A stretch of 35,876 nt of DNA from Faecalibacterium sp. CAG:74 (GTDB lineage: Bacteria; Bacillota; Clostridia; Christensenellales; Aristaeellaceae). The notes beneath the pieces were generated by a model. The model saw nothing but the letters and a program-made list of their open reading frames with translations, had not been told where the DNA came from and did no database searches. The first letter of the stretch is position 1; every line of letters begins with the position of its first letter. The position numbers were made by a program, and so were the translations under genes. The stretch covers positions 94,062 through 129,937 of the forward strand of contig FR899900.1 in NCBI GenBank assembly GCA_000437595.1. Direction: 5' to 3'. This document shows, piece after piece, positions 23,423-32,078 of this stretch.

Positions 23423-25780
23423 TTACTCAGCAATGGTGATGGTACCAGACTGCGTGCCGACGGTGATGGTGTGTTCACCGGGCGTCGCGATGGTCACGGG
23501 GATTTCAACCACGCGCCAAGAACCGCCGCAGACCGTGTAGAGCTTTTCAGCCACCACTTCGTCGCCGTCCTTGACCTGAACGTAGGTCAAATCATCCGCG
23601 CCATTGTTGCGCAGCAGGCAGTAGACCATGAATTCTTCGCCAGCCTTGGCGGACACAGTACCCACAACGCTCTTGACGGTCTGGCCGCGGCTGTTGGTGG
23701 TTTCCTGTTCTGCGTACACGGACGGGAGAATCAGGCAGGAGTACTGGAAGTCGCCCTTCTGGCCATAGCGCATGGAGTAGTTGTAGACCACCAGCGGATC
23801 ACCGAAGTTGTTCGGGGAAGCGTGGTTCGGGTCGTCTTCCATCAGCGCCTGAACCAGCAGACGGACGTAGTTGGAAGCGCCCTGATCGCCCGCAAGATCC
23901 TTCCACTGAGCCGCGTCGCTCCAGCTGTTGCGAGCCTGTTCCTTCTGGATGATGCCTTCAGGCTGACGTTCGCCGAAGATCAGGTCAGCATAAATCCAAG
24001 GTTCGGTGCCGTAGATGAAGCCCGCTTCGCCGGAGCCATGGTCAGGCTTCTGGCTGTACGGAATGTACATCACAGCGTTCGCATTCTTGAGTTCGTATTC
24101 CGTCACCTTGTTGACCATGGTCAGGATGATGGGCTTGCCAGCGTCCTGCGCGTCTTCCACGAACAGTTCGGTCGCGTCGTCAACAGAGTTGAAGTAGCCA
24201 ATCGCAACATCCGCATCTTCGAGGTTTTCCACGACGGTGCCGAAGTTGTTCAGGTAGGTCTTGTAGTGGTCAAGGGTATCCGCGGAGGAAGATTCGATAT
24301 AAACCTTGGTGCCCTTCGCCAGCGGCAGCAGGCCGTTGTCGTTCTTCACCAGTACAGCGGACTTCGCCTGCAGCTTTTCAGCCAGCTCGACTTCTTCCGC
24401 AGTACGCGCAGCGCGCAGGTCTTCGTTGGTGTGGATTGCAGTGCGGTTCGCGATCCATTCGGGGCTCGCGACGACAGCCAGCGCCTCGTCCATCACGCGG
24501 TAGGGATTCTCGAACAGACCCTTTTCAAACTTGAACTTCAGGATGCGCGCGGCAGAGCGGTCAACCCACTGCTTCTCCACGTCGCCTTCCTTCAGGCCAT
24601 TCACGATGCAGTCCGGCCAGTTCCACATGGTGTTTTCGCTGATTTCTTCACCATGCTTGATGCCGCCAGCGCCGAACATGTCGGTACCGTTCTTCAGGGC
24701 TTCGTTGTACAGCCAACGACCCGTCTGCTCGGACAGTTCCACGCCCTCGTTGGTGACGCCGGAAACCTGCTGACGCATGCCCAGCGCCCACCAGTCGGTC
24801 ACGACGATGCCGTCGAAGCCGAGGGTGTCACGCAGGTAGCTCATGGTCACGGAGTCCCACTTGACGTCGGTGGTATTGGTGATGCCCGTGCCGCCGCAGT
24901 TGGTCATGACCCATTCGTTGCCGCCAGCCAGCGCAGCCTTCCAGCCGACCATCCAGTTGTCGAAGTTCTGCGCCACAGAGCGGGCATTGCCGAAGTTGGA
25001 GTCGCCGCCGCGGCCGATCCAGTGCTTGACGCAGGACGCGAATCCGGCGTCTTCCATGCCCTTAACTTCCTGATAAACGATGTTCGCGATGTGTTCGGGA
25101 TTCTCGCCGTACTGCGCGCCGATTTCGTTCGCATAGGGCTCGAAGGTCACATGGATACCGACCGCAACCATCGCCTTGCCGTAGATGTTGGAGAGCTTGT
25201 ACGCCAGTTCGGGGTCATTGGCGGTGCCGTAGGCGATGTGCGCCTTGTCGATGTAGCCGCCCCAAGCGTTGAACTCACGGTCAGAGGTGAAAATCATCGG
25301 GACGCCCAGGCGTTCCTTTTCCGCCGCAGCCTGCAGGTTGTTCAGCGTGCTGACGACGTTGTCCGGCGCGCCGTTCAGGTTGAACAGCATACAGGTCAGA
25401 TTGAAATCCGGAATCAGGGAGCGCGCCGTTTCGAGATTCGCGCTGACGCAGAACAGCAGACCCGCTTCTTCTTCGGGGGTCATCTGGCTGATCAGGTCAT
25501 TCACGCGGGTTTCGGTGTCCAGACGCCAGTCCTCGTAGGGATCAAGCTTTCCGTTCTTGTTCATGTCCTTGAACTTGTAGCCGTCCACTTCCAGAATCGG
25601 GGTGACACCCTCGATGTAAGTCAAGCGGGGCTGTTCGCCATTGGCTTCAATCAGGGAGAACTCGCACGGCTTCGCCAGCAGTTCCGCTTCTGTCGGGCCT
25701 TGCTTCGCTTCTTCTGCCAAGCCAGCCATTGAACCCAGCATCATCGTCAATGCGACCAACAGGGATAACTTTTTCTTCAT
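23423..25780 (-). CDS. Secreted glycoside hydrolase family 3 enzyme (beta-glucosidase-like)
   Basis: This 785-residue protein has a signal peptide (MKKKLSLLVALTMMLGSMAG, cut near GLAEE). An EF-hand-like loop DMNKNGKLDPYE (72-83) begins the GH3 region, a pattern common in Firmicutes and Bacteroidota GH3 enzymes and likely to bind Ca2+. The GH3 barrel follows, with CVKHWIGRG (near 250) and the nucleophile region GFDGIVVTDWW (Asp329). The second alpha/beta domain and a fibronectin-III-like C-terminus (GEEFMVYCLLRNNGADD) complete the usual layout. It should cleave beta-linked sugars outside the cell; the exact linkage is unknown. The ATG at 25780 follows AAAGGAG. The promoter and activator-like sites lie at 25898-25962. 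Confidence 0.93.
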   Translation of the reverse strand: MKKKLSLLVALTMMLGSMAGLAEEAKQGPTEAELLAKPCEFSLIEANGEQPRLTYIEGVTPILEVDGYKFKDMNKNGKLDPYEDWRLDTETRVNDLISQMTPEEEAGLLFCVSANLETARSLIPDFNLTCMLFNLNGAPDNVVSTLNNLQAAAEKERLGVPMIFTSDREFNAWGGYIDKAHIAYGTANDPELAYKLSNIYGKAMVAVGIHVTFEPYANEIGAQYGENPEHIANIVYQEVKGMEDAGFASCVKHWIGRGGDSNFGNARSVAQNFDNWMVGWKAALAGGNEWVMTNCGGTGITNTTDVKWDSVTMSYLRDTLGFDGIVVTDWWALGMRQQVSGVTNEGVELSEQTGRWLYNEALKNGTDMFGAGGIKHGEEISENTMWNWPDCIVNGLKEGDVEKQWVDRSAARILKFKFEKGLFENPYRVMDEALAVVASPEWIANRTAIHTNEDLRAARTAEEVELAEKLQAKSAVLVKNDNGLLPLAKGTKVYIESSSADTLDHYKTYLNNFGTVVENLEDADVAIGYFNSVDDATELFVEDAQDAGKPIILTMVNKVTEYELKNANAVMYIPYSQKPDHGSGEAGFIYGTEPWIYADLIFGERQPEGIIQKEQARNSWSDAAQWKDLAGDQGASNYVRLLVQALMEDDPNHASPNNFGDPLVVYNYSMRYGQKGDFQYSCLILPSVYAEQETTNSRGQTVKSVVGTVSAKAGEEFMVYCLLRNNGADDLTYVQVKDGDEVVAEKLYTVCGGSWRVVEIPVTIATPGEHTITVGTQSGTITIAE

Positions 25781-25889
25781 GAAAATACTCCTTTCCTTTT
25801 CAAGAAACCTTTTACGCTCTGTCGGCAAGATCCCTGCTTCCTGATTGCTACCCTCCCTCTCTTTGTCAGGGTTCCTTGCGCCGACCTCT

Positions 25890-25907
25890 TGATTATCATT
25901 ATAATCA
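25890..25907. promoter_or_regulatory. Dyad overlapping the -10 box of the first GH3 gene
   Basis: TGATTAT-4-ATAATCA has perfect 7-bp arms around a 4-nt centre and covers the -10 box and start region. It could be a repressor operator. It shares 14 of 19 bases with the Fur-box consensus, which is suggestive only. Confidence 0.45.
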
Positions 25908-25926
25908 GAACCACAAAAAGGGTAAA
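25898..25926 (-). promoter_or_regulatory. Promoter of the first GH3 gene
   Basis: On the reverse strand, TTTACC (25926-25921), a 17-nt spacer and TATAAT (25903-25898) form the promoter. The leader is about 110 nt. The gap 25781-26143 otherwise holds the activator-like sites, the dyad, a hairpin near its right end, and no visible gene. Confidence 0.8.
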
Positions 25927-25962
25927 GGGAAAATCCAGTCCGTTCATTTGGAATATTCAGCA
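25927..25962 (-). promoter_or_regulatory. Twin activator-like sites upstream of the first GH3 gene
   Basis: TGCTGAATATTCCA (25962-25949) and the weaker GACTGGATTTTCCC (25940-25927) have the same 22-bp period and the same contact with the -35 box as the sites at 23317-23352. The upstream copies of the two promoters agree in 13 of 14 bases. Confidence 0.65.
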
Positions 25963-26102
25963 CAGACACGTTTCTCCCCATTTTCTACGGATTCGGCAGA
26001 TTTTCTTCCGTATTATCAATGCAGAGAAAAAGCAATTGTCCTATTTGGTTATTCGCAGGATCGTCGTCCGTTTTCCCAGCAAGCGGGGCGGATGCAAGTC
26101 AA

Positions 26103-26128
26103 GCAGGAAATCCAGTCTTTTTTCCTGC
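26103..26128 (-). terminator. Hairpin after the Dlt-like operon
   Basis: GCAGGAAA and TTTCCTGC form a perfect 8-bp stem with a 10-nt loop, 15 nt after the last stop of the operon. There is no strong T-run after it on the minus strand, so its efficiency as a terminator is doubtful. Confidence 0.4.
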
Positions 26129-26143
26129 AATATTCCGCATACG

Positions 26144-27655
26144 TCAACCCTGTTCGGTCATCCGCTTCCGCAGCGTCTGGCGATCGATTTTCATGTTCGC
26201 CGTATGCGGCAGCTCCGGCAGCAGGACAATTTTGTCCGGCAGCATATAGCGCGCCAGCTTCGTTTTCAGCGCATCCATGAGCGCCTTTTCCGTCAAGTTG
26301 CCCGCAGCAAATGCCCACAGTGTATCCTGTTCCTTATCCAGCAGGCAGCATGCTTCCAGACAGCCGGGGATGCTCCGCAGCGCCGCTTCGACTTCTCCCA
26401 GCTCCATGCGGTAGCCATGATGCTTGACCATGCTGTCCTTGCGTCCCAGCACGTTCAGCTGTCCCTGCGCGTCGAGGAAGCCGTAGTCGCCCGAACGGAA
26501 CCAGACGCCCGGCTCCTGCCCCAGCGGGTCAGCAACATAGACCGCGCGGCTCCGCTCTTCGTCGCGGTAATACGCCTGCGACACCATCGGCGACGAGACG
26601 TACATCTCCCCTGCTTCGCCCGGTGCGGCAGCTTGCCCATCGTCGGTCATGAAGCGAATTTTCACCGTCGGGAACGGCTTTCCGACCGGAATCAGCTGTC
26701 CCGCCTCGTAATTGCCCTCGACCTTCCCGACAGACACACTGAACATCTCCGTGCTGCCGTAGAAATTCCACGCATGACCCTTCGGCGCGGCGTTCATCCA
26801 GACGGCCAACTGCGCCCACGGCATCACTTCGCCGGACATAATCATGTATTCAAGCTCCGGCAGGCAGTTTTCCGTCAGCACGCCGCTGTTTGCCACCTGC
26901 ACGAAGCTCGATGGCGTCATCGTCAACTCCGTGATGCCCTTCTGCCGCAGGTAATTCACCAGCGTTTTCGGGAACGACAGCGCTGTCGCGGGAATCATAC
27001 ACGCCTTGGCGCCAAGCAGCGCGGGCGGGAAAATGTCGATAATCGAATTGGCGTAGAAGAATGGCGACTGATTGCCGAAAACAGTGTTCTCGGTGAATTG
27101 ATAGCGTTCAATCGTCTCTTCGGTGTACGCCATAAGCGACCCCTGCGTATGCGCGACGCCCTTCGGAATGCCCGTCGAGCCGCTGGTGTAAAGAATCGCG
27201 GCAAGGTGGTCCGGCGTCACGGTCTGCCGGATTTGTACCAGCTTATCCGCGTCCACGGGCGACTGCGCCGCGTCCGACCACAGCACGCATTCGCACCCAT
27301 CCGGGCAGACAGCTTCCGCTTTCGCACGGCTTTCTTCATCATAGACAATCGCCGTTGGCTGCAAATTCTGCATGATGAGCTTCAGGCGCTCCGGCGGCAG
27401 CATCGAGTCAAGCGGCGCATAGAAGCATCCCGCCGCCCACACGCCGAAGAATACCTTCACGCATTCGGCGCTGCGCGGGTTCATCAGCACCGCAACCGGC
27501 GTATTCCGCGCGCACCGGCTGCTCAGCGAAGATGCAATCCGCTGCGCTGCGTCCCACCACTGCCCGAACGTGAACGGTGCCGAGGCATCCCATGCCAAAC
27601 GCTCCGGGCAGCGCTTTGCGGTGTTCTCCAAATAGTCAAGAACGCTTCGTTTCAT
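26144..27655 (-). CDS. Adenylating (AMP-binding) enzyme, DltA-like, fifth gene of the Dlt-like operon
   Basis: This 503-residue stand-alone adenylation domain activates a carboxylic acid, probably an amino acid, as an AMP ester and loads it onto a carrier protein. Core motifs seen are LYTSGSTGIPKGVAHT, FYGSTEM, SGDYGFLD, GRKDSMVKHHGYRMELGEVE and a C-terminal NMKIDR with the catalytic Lys. The STPSF...C segment I associate with classical DltA is replaced by MTPSSFVQVANSG, so D-alanine should not be assumed. The start lies 2 nt after the SGNH gene, with GGAGG inside that gene. It differs clearly from the other adenylating enzyme of the operon (30208-31683). Confidence 0.88.
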   Translation of the reverse strand: MKRSVLDYLENTAKRCPERLAWDASAPFTFGQWWDAAQRIASSLSSRCARNTPVAVLMNPRSAECVKVFFGVWAAGCFYAPLDSMLPPERLKLIMQNLQPTAIVYDEESRAKAEAVCPDGCECVLWSDAAQSPVDADKLVQIRQTVTPDHLAAILYTSGSTGIPKGVAHTQGSLMAYTEETIERYQFTENTVFGNQSPFFYANSIIDIFPPALLGAKACMIPATALSFPKTLVNYLRQKGITELTMTPSSFVQVANSGVLTENCLPELEYMIMSGEVMPWAQLAVWMNAAPKGHAWNFYGSTEMFSVSVGKVEGNYEAGQLIPVGKPFPTVKIRFMTDDGQAAAPGEAGEMYVSSPMVSQAYYRDEERSRAVYVADPLGQEPGVWFRSGDYGFLDAQGQLNVLGRKDSMVKHHGYRMELGEVEAALRSIPGCLEACCLLDKEQDTLWAFAAGNLTEKALMDALKTKLARYMLPDKIVLLPELPHTANMKIDRQTLRKRMTEQG

Positions 27656-27657
27656 CG

Positions 27658-28725
27658 CTATTTTTCCTCCGTTTCATTGCGAATCATGTTTGCCATCTCC
27701 GGATACGCCGCTTGCCATTCCTCCAGACAGCGCTGCCAAGAATCGTACTGCGGATCGCCGCGATGGTCTATCAAGTCGTAATTTTCTTCCAGATATTTGC
27801 CAATTCGCAGCGACAGCTTGATGCTGCCCTTCACATTGAGGTGCTGCCAATCCGCGAAATCGCTGCTGTACCGAATGCCGAAGCGCCCCTTCGGATTGTT
27901 GAAATTCAGCAGCGGAATGCCGCGTTCCTCCGCCATCTTCCGCAGCGTACAGATATACATATGCTCATTTTCGTAATCCGGGCTTGGATACGAAATCAGG
28001 ATGATTTGAATGCCCTGCGCTTCGCAGAGATCGCAGATGCGCTCGAAATATTCTGCCTCGCGCCCGTTAATTTTCTTGCCCGTCTCCGTCCAGAAGAACG
28101 TTGGCTTCGTGTGATGCTCCATCTTGTCGCATTCGATGAAGCCTTTCCAGTCGACACTGCGTCCGCCCGTCCAGCCGGGAAACGCGAAATTCTCCGCCGT
28201 CAGTGATTTCCAATTCTCATGCACCTGCGGATAGCCCAGCAGGAAGTCCAGCGGCTGCTGACCGCCTGCGGCAATCGCGTTTGCGCGGCGAATCGGGTTC
28301 AAAATGCCGGATGTGGAGAGAATCGTGCGCCCGCGCCGGGTCGTATCGTCGGGGTACGTTGCTGCTTTTGCATCCAGCAGAAGGATTTTTGGGTGCTGTG
28401 TTGTCAGCGCCTGCTCCAAGTAGTAGTAGGTATGCCAATACTGCTGTTCCGCGCTCGCAAGATCATACACGCTGAAGCCCCAGTTCGCCCACAGTACGTT
28501 CGTATTCACTGCAGCATACGTCGTGCTTGTGCCGACCGCCAGCACGTCAATGGTGTTGCGCGGCTGAAGGGGCAGATTCATCATGCTGCCCGGCCCGTAG
28601 TCGTATTTCGGCGTCAGCACATACAGCACAGCGCACGAAATCAGCGTGAAAATCAGCCCAAACGCCAGTATTCGGAGGAAAAATGCTGCATTTTCGCGTC
28701 GGCGGCTGACCGCTTCATCTGTCAT
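27658..28725 (-). CDS. Membrane-anchored SGNH-type protein, DltD-like
   Basis: This 355-residue protein has an N-terminal membrane anchor (about 14-37) and an extracellular SGNH-like domain. Block I reads VLAVGTSTTYA (Ser67), and the C-terminal catalytic pair reads DWQHLN (Asp292, His295). Partner SGNH proteins of MBOAT enzymes (DltD, AlgX, PatB types) finish the transfer of the acyl or aminoacyl group to an extracellular polymer. It lies 16 nt after the MBOAT gene with a GGAGG ribosome binding site and runs into the adenylating enzyme gene. The DltD-like role is inferred from the motifs and the operon. Confidence 0.85.
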   Translation of the reverse strand: MTDEAVSRRRENAAFFLRILAFGLIFTLISCAVLYVLTPKYDYGPGSMMNLPLQPRNTIDVLAVGTSTTYAAVNTNVLWANWGFSVYDLASAEQQYWHTYYYLEQALTTQHPKILLLDAKAATYPDDTTRRGRTILSTSGILNPIRRANAIAAGGQQPLDFLLGYPQVHENWKSLTAENFAFPGWTGGRSVDWKGFIECDKMEHHTKPTFFWTETGKKINGREAEYFERICDLCEAQGIQIILISYPSPDYENEHMYICTLRKMAEERGIPLLNFNNPKGRFGIRYSSDFADWQHLNVKGSIKLSLRIGKYLEENYDLIDHRGDPQYDSWQRCLEEWQAAYPEMANMIRNETEEK

Positions 28726-28741
28726 TGCCTGTTCCTCCTTT

Positions 28742-30211
28742 TCAGAATCCTGCGTACAGGAATGCCGCGCGGTCGAATCCAGCGCCGTAACAGCCGAAGA
28801 TAAGCGTCAGGAACATCAGCCCCATCAGCAGCGTCCAGCGCACATACAGCGGCGAAACCGCCAGCTTCTTGCGCAAATCCGGCTGTTTTTCACAGAGGAT
28901 GTCCACCAGGAGCATCAGCAGCACCGCCGCAATTGCCACAGTGCCATCGAGCACATCCAGCGGGAAATTACGCATCATACCCGCGCCGAAATCGGTGAAG
29001 ATGCGCCCCATCATGCCAAACGCCATGCCCGGCGACGTCGTGCAGGCAAAAAACTGCGCCAGCAGAACCGCTGCCATCGTCCGCAGCCAGCCGAACGCCT
29101 TCATAAGCGCCGCACCGCCCCGATGTGCCGTCACGCGCTTGCGAATCTTCCGAAACTGCGGGTCAAGCAGCATTCCCGCCGCTGTCAGCAGTCCGAACCA
29201 CAAACCGTACAGCACCGCGTTCCAATAGAATCCGTGCCAGACGCCGATGAGCAGAAAAACCACCATCGATGCCGCCGCGCCCGGCATCGCGCGCCCTGCC
29301 TTTGCGCCGAACAGCCGCTTGCCGACTTTCGCCAGCCCGATTCCAGCGCGGCTCGCCACCAGCGGGTACAGCAAATAGGTGCGGAACCACACGCCAAGGC
29401 TGATGTGCCAGCGCCGCCAGTAATCCGCAATGCTTGCAGCAAAGAATGGTCGGCGGAAGTTCTCCGGCAGGTCGATGCCCAGCAGCTCCGCCGCGCCGCG
29501 AATGATGTCGATGCCGCCGGAGAAGTCCGCATACAGCACGATGGCGTACATCGCCGCTGTCGCCAGCACAAGCCAGCCGGGCAGCTCCTGCGCCGTCGCC
29601 ACGAGCACACTCACTGCCGGCATCAGACGGTCAGCGATGACAAGTTTCTTGAAAAAGCCCCACGCCATCAGGAACACACCGGACACAAAGCCATTCGGTG
29701 AAAGGCGGTGCGGGCTGTCCAGCTGTGGCATCAGCTGCTTCCACGTCGTAATCGGCCCCTGCGTCATCTGCGGGAAAAAGCCCGCAAACAGCAGGACTTT
29801 CGCATAGTTCTTTTCCGGCGTAACCTTCCCGCGATAAACGTCGACGAGGTAGCCTACGCTCTGGAACGTGAAGTACGACAAGCCGATGGGGACAAGCAGC
29901 CCGTCCGGCAGGGCTTGCAGCTGCGCGAGCGCCTTCATCAGCACCATTGCGCCGAAAACCGTGACCATTCCGCCGACAAGCAGTGCGCGGCAAACGCCCC
30001 TGCGCTCCGAAAACCGCCCCATCAGGCGTGCGCAGCCCCAAATCAGCAGCGTTTCCGCCGTGAGGTATGCAGCACCCTGCCAGCCGCAGAGCAGCCAGAA
30101 CGCCGCACTGCCCGCCAGCAGCGCCCACTTGCGCACGCGCATCGGCAGGACGTAGTACACAACGGCCAGCGCAGCAAGAAACCCCAGAAATTCAAAGGAT
30201 ACGACGCTCAC
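28742..30211 (-). CDS. MBOAT-family membrane O-acyltransferase, DltB-like
   Basis: This 489-residue polytopic membrane enzyme has about ten or more helices. Family motifs are GLSYFTFQSVGYLVDVYRG, FFPQMTQGPI, DFSGGIDI, YWRRWHISLGVWFRTYLLYPL (His269) and LIGVWHGFYWNAVLYGLW (His326, the usual catalytic His). Proteins of this type (DltB, AlgI) pass acyl groups across the membrane. The start is a GTG at 30211, 8 nt after AGGAG, in a 4-nt GTGA overlap with the upstream adenylating-enzyme stop, so translation is coupled. It probably accepts the load from the carrier protein encoded at 31680-31922. Confidence 0.92.
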   Translation of the reverse strand: MSVVSFEFLGFLAALAVVYYVLPMRVRKWALLAGSAAFWLLCGWQGAAYLTAETLLIWGCARLMGRFSERRGVCRALLVGGMVTVFGAMVLMKALAQLQALPDGLLVPIGLSYFTFQSVGYLVDVYRGKVTPEKNYAKVLLFAGFFPQMTQGPITTWKQLMPQLDSPHRLSPNGFVSGVFLMAWGFFKKLVIADRLMPAVSVLVATAQELPGWLVLATAAMYAIVLYADFSGGIDIIRGAAELLGIDLPENFRRPFFAASIADYWRRWHISLGVWFRTYLLYPLVASRAGIGLAKVGKRLFGAKAGRAMPGAAASMVVFLLIGVWHGFYWNAVLYGLWFGLLTAAGMLLDPQFRKIRKRVTAHRGGAALMKAFGWLRTMAAVLLAQFFACTTSPGMAFGMMGRIFTDFGAGMMRNFPLDVLDGTVAIAAVLLMLLVDILCEKQPDLRKKLAVSPLYVRWTLLMGLMFLTLIFGCYGAGFDRAAFLYAGF

Positions 30212-31683
30212 AATCCCAGCTCCTGTCTGAGCCGCACGCGGTCGATTTTTCCGTTCATCGTCTGCGGAAACTGCGGCAGATGGTAATACACATCCGGCAG
30301 CATGTATTTCGGCAGCCGCCGCCTGAGTTCGCCTCGAAGCGCCTTTTCGTCGTCCTCGCCGGAATAGCAGCAGACGATTTGCTGTGTCGCAGCCTGATAG
30401 AAGCAGCAGCCCTGCGTCACCGCCTGACACGCCTTAATTGCGCACTCGATTTCGCCCAGTTCAATTCGATAGCCCTGCTTTTTAATTTGGCTGTCCTTGC
30501 GCCCAAGAAACATCAGTTCGCCTCGCTCGTTGTATGCGCCGAGGTCACCCGTTTTGTACATCCGCTCCGGAATCCCCCGCGCGTCCGGATGCTGGACAAA
30601 CGCTGCCGCCGTTTTTTCCGGCGCATTGTAGTATCCGGCGGACAAACACGTCCCGGAGACGCAGATTTCGTCCTCCACCAGCGTAATGCGCGTGTTTTCG
30701 CACGGGAAGCCAATCGGCAGCGGCTCGCCGTCCTCGAAAGCACGGTCAACACGATACCACGAGCAGACATCCGTGATTTCCGTCGGGCCATACATATTCA
30801 CAAAATCCGCATCCGGCAGGGAGCGCCGCCAGATATTCAGCTGACGGTTCGGCATCACTTCGCCGCAGAAGAACACCCGCTTGATCCCGCGCGGACGCCC
30901 ATCCTTCACCACGCCGAGATTCGCCGGTTGCATCAGCGCCGATGGAACCCAGAACAGCGTGTTAATCTGCCGCTGCTCCAATTCGTCCATCATCCGTGCC
31001 GGGAACAGGAAGTCCCTCTGGGGCAGAAAGTAGACGTATGCGCCGCTTTTGAGCGTGCAGAAAATATCCAGCACCGAGTTGTCGAAATACAGCGGCGCCT
31101 GATTGCCGAAACGTACGGTTTCATCGAGCCGCAGCGCAGGGACTGCCCATTCCACGAAATCCAGCACCGAGCGATGGCGAATCGCAACGCCCTTGGGATG
31201 CCCGGTCGATCCGCTGGTGAACAGCACATACTGCAAATCGGTATCAATGATCTCCCGCTGACGCGCCGCCAGCAGCGATTCATCAATATCGCAGGACGCC
31301 GCCGCTTCCGTGGAGACGCATGGCAGCTTCCCTGCCGCATCCGCCCATATCGGCGCTTTGGCCGCATCCGTCAGCAGAAGCGCCGGATGCAGCGCATCCA
31401 GAATCAGCTGGACACGCTGCTGCGGCATCTGCACATCAATGATGGTATAGAAGCATCCGGCTTCCAGCACACCGAGCATCGCCGCGACGGTCATCGGGCT
31501 TTTGTCCATGCACAGCGCAACGGGAACGCGCGGTGGGAGCTGCCGTGCCAGATAAGTGCCGATGCGCTTCGCCGTATCGTGCAGCTGCCGCCACGTCAGA
31601 CACGTTTTTTCGTCCTCAAACGCCGCTGCATCCGGCTTTTTTGCCGCCCAACTATCCAGCCATGGCAGCACACAGCGCATCAT
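30208..31683 (-). CDS. Adenylating (AMP-binding) enzyme, DltA-like, second gene of the Dlt-like operon
   Basis: This 491-residue stand-alone adenylation domain has motifs LFTSGSTGHPKGVAIRH, MYGPTEITDV, YKTGDLGAYNERG, GRKDSQIKKQGYRIELGEIE and a C-terminal NGKIDR with the catalytic Lys. It overlaps the carrier-protein gene by ATGA and the MBOAT gene by GTGA, so it is translationally locked to its partner genes and is the best candidate for the main loading enzyme. The pocket segment reads FWVPSALMQPANLG, again unlike classical DltA as I remember it. The substrate could be an amino acid other than D-alanine. Confidence 0.9.
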   Translation of the reverse strand: MMRCVLPWLDSWAAKKPDAAAFEDEKTCLTWRQLHDTAKRIGTYLARQLPPRVPVALCMDKSPMTVAAMLGVLEAGCFYTIIDVQMPQQRVQLILDALHPALLLTDAAKAPIWADAAGKLPCVSTEAAASCDIDESLLAARQREIIDTDLQYVLFTSGSTGHPKGVAIRHRSVLDFVEWAVPALRLDETVRFGNQAPLYFDNSVLDIFCTLKSGAYVYFLPQRDFLFPARMMDELEQRQINTLFWVPSALMQPANLGVVKDGRPRGIKRVFFCGEVMPNRQLNIWRRSLPDADFVNMYGPTEITDVCSWYRVDRAFEDGEPLPIGFPCENTRITLVEDEICVSGTCLSAGYYNAPEKTAAAFVQHPDARGIPERMYKTGDLGAYNERGELMFLGRKDSQIKKQGYRIELGEIECAIKACQAVTQGCCFYQAATQQIVCCYSGEDDEKALRGELRRRLPKYMLPDVYYHLPQFPQTMNGKIDRVRLRQELGL

Positions 31684-31922
31684 GCCTGCTTCCGGCAGCT
31701 GTTCACCAGCGCCAGAATCGCCTCCGCGCTGTTGAAGTTCTCCGGCTCCACCTCTCCTGCGTCAATTCGCACGTCATAGGCTTCTTCCAGCGCTACGATG
31801 ATTTTCATCAGCTCCAGCGAGTCAATCAGCCCATCATCGACCATATGCCGCTCATGCGCAAAGTCGATTTCGTCGTTCACATCCTGCAAAATCGTCAGCA
31901 GACGCTCCATTTTCTCGTTCAT
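31680..31922 (-). CDS. Acyl/aminoacyl carrier protein, DltC-like
   Basis: This 80-residue acidic helical protein has the phosphopantetheine attachment motif DGLIDSLELMKI, with Ser35 as the carrier site. It is the only carrier protein seen for two adenylating enzymes. It is the first gene of the operon. The ATG at 31922 is preceded by AGGAGG (10 nt), and its stop overlaps the next start as ATGA. It would shuttle the activated group from the adenylating enzymes to the MBOAT protein. Confidence 0.92.
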   Translation of the reverse strand: MNEKMERLLTILQDVNDEIDFAHERHMVDDGLIDSLELMKIIVALEEAYDVRIDAGEVEPENFNSAEAILALVNSCRKQA

Positions 31923-31951
31923 CCTCCATCGTCCTCCTATCTTTCCGCGAA

Positions 31952-32026
31952 ATTGTATATTTGTCTTATTTTCAAACTAATAGCGCCAGAATATACATGT
32001 GTGTTTATTATTCGACAAGCGCCAGA
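31952..32026 (-). promoter_or_regulatory. Probable promoter region of the Dlt-like operon
   Basis: On the reverse strand a -10-like TACAAT (31957-31952) lies in an AT-rich stretch, with only a poor -35 (TTAGTT, 17-nt spacing). Upstream are two identical 9-bp direct repeats, TCTGGCGCT (32026-32018 and 31990-31982), 36 bp apart, that might bind an activator. Confidence 0.4.
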
Positions 32027-32078
32027 CGAATTCCTTCTCCGTCCTTTGCGCTTGCAGAGAATTTCGATTTTCCCGCAA

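Noticed and set aside
23471..25732. A 753-codon open frame on the plus strand, opposite the GH3 gene
   Set aside because: It is antisense to a gene with clear signal peptide and GH3 motifs. Its translation is rich in His, Arg, Val and Gln, with no recognisable domain or ribosome binding site. Long antisense frames are common here because of GC-biased third positions.
25889..27781. A 630-codon open frame on the plus strand, opposite the second adenylating enzyme
   Set aside because: It is a shadow of the adenylating-enzyme gene. It is Arg/His/Gln-rich and no domain is recognisable. Similar shadows opposite cls (13719-14894) and the first permease (5393-6484) were left out for the same reason.
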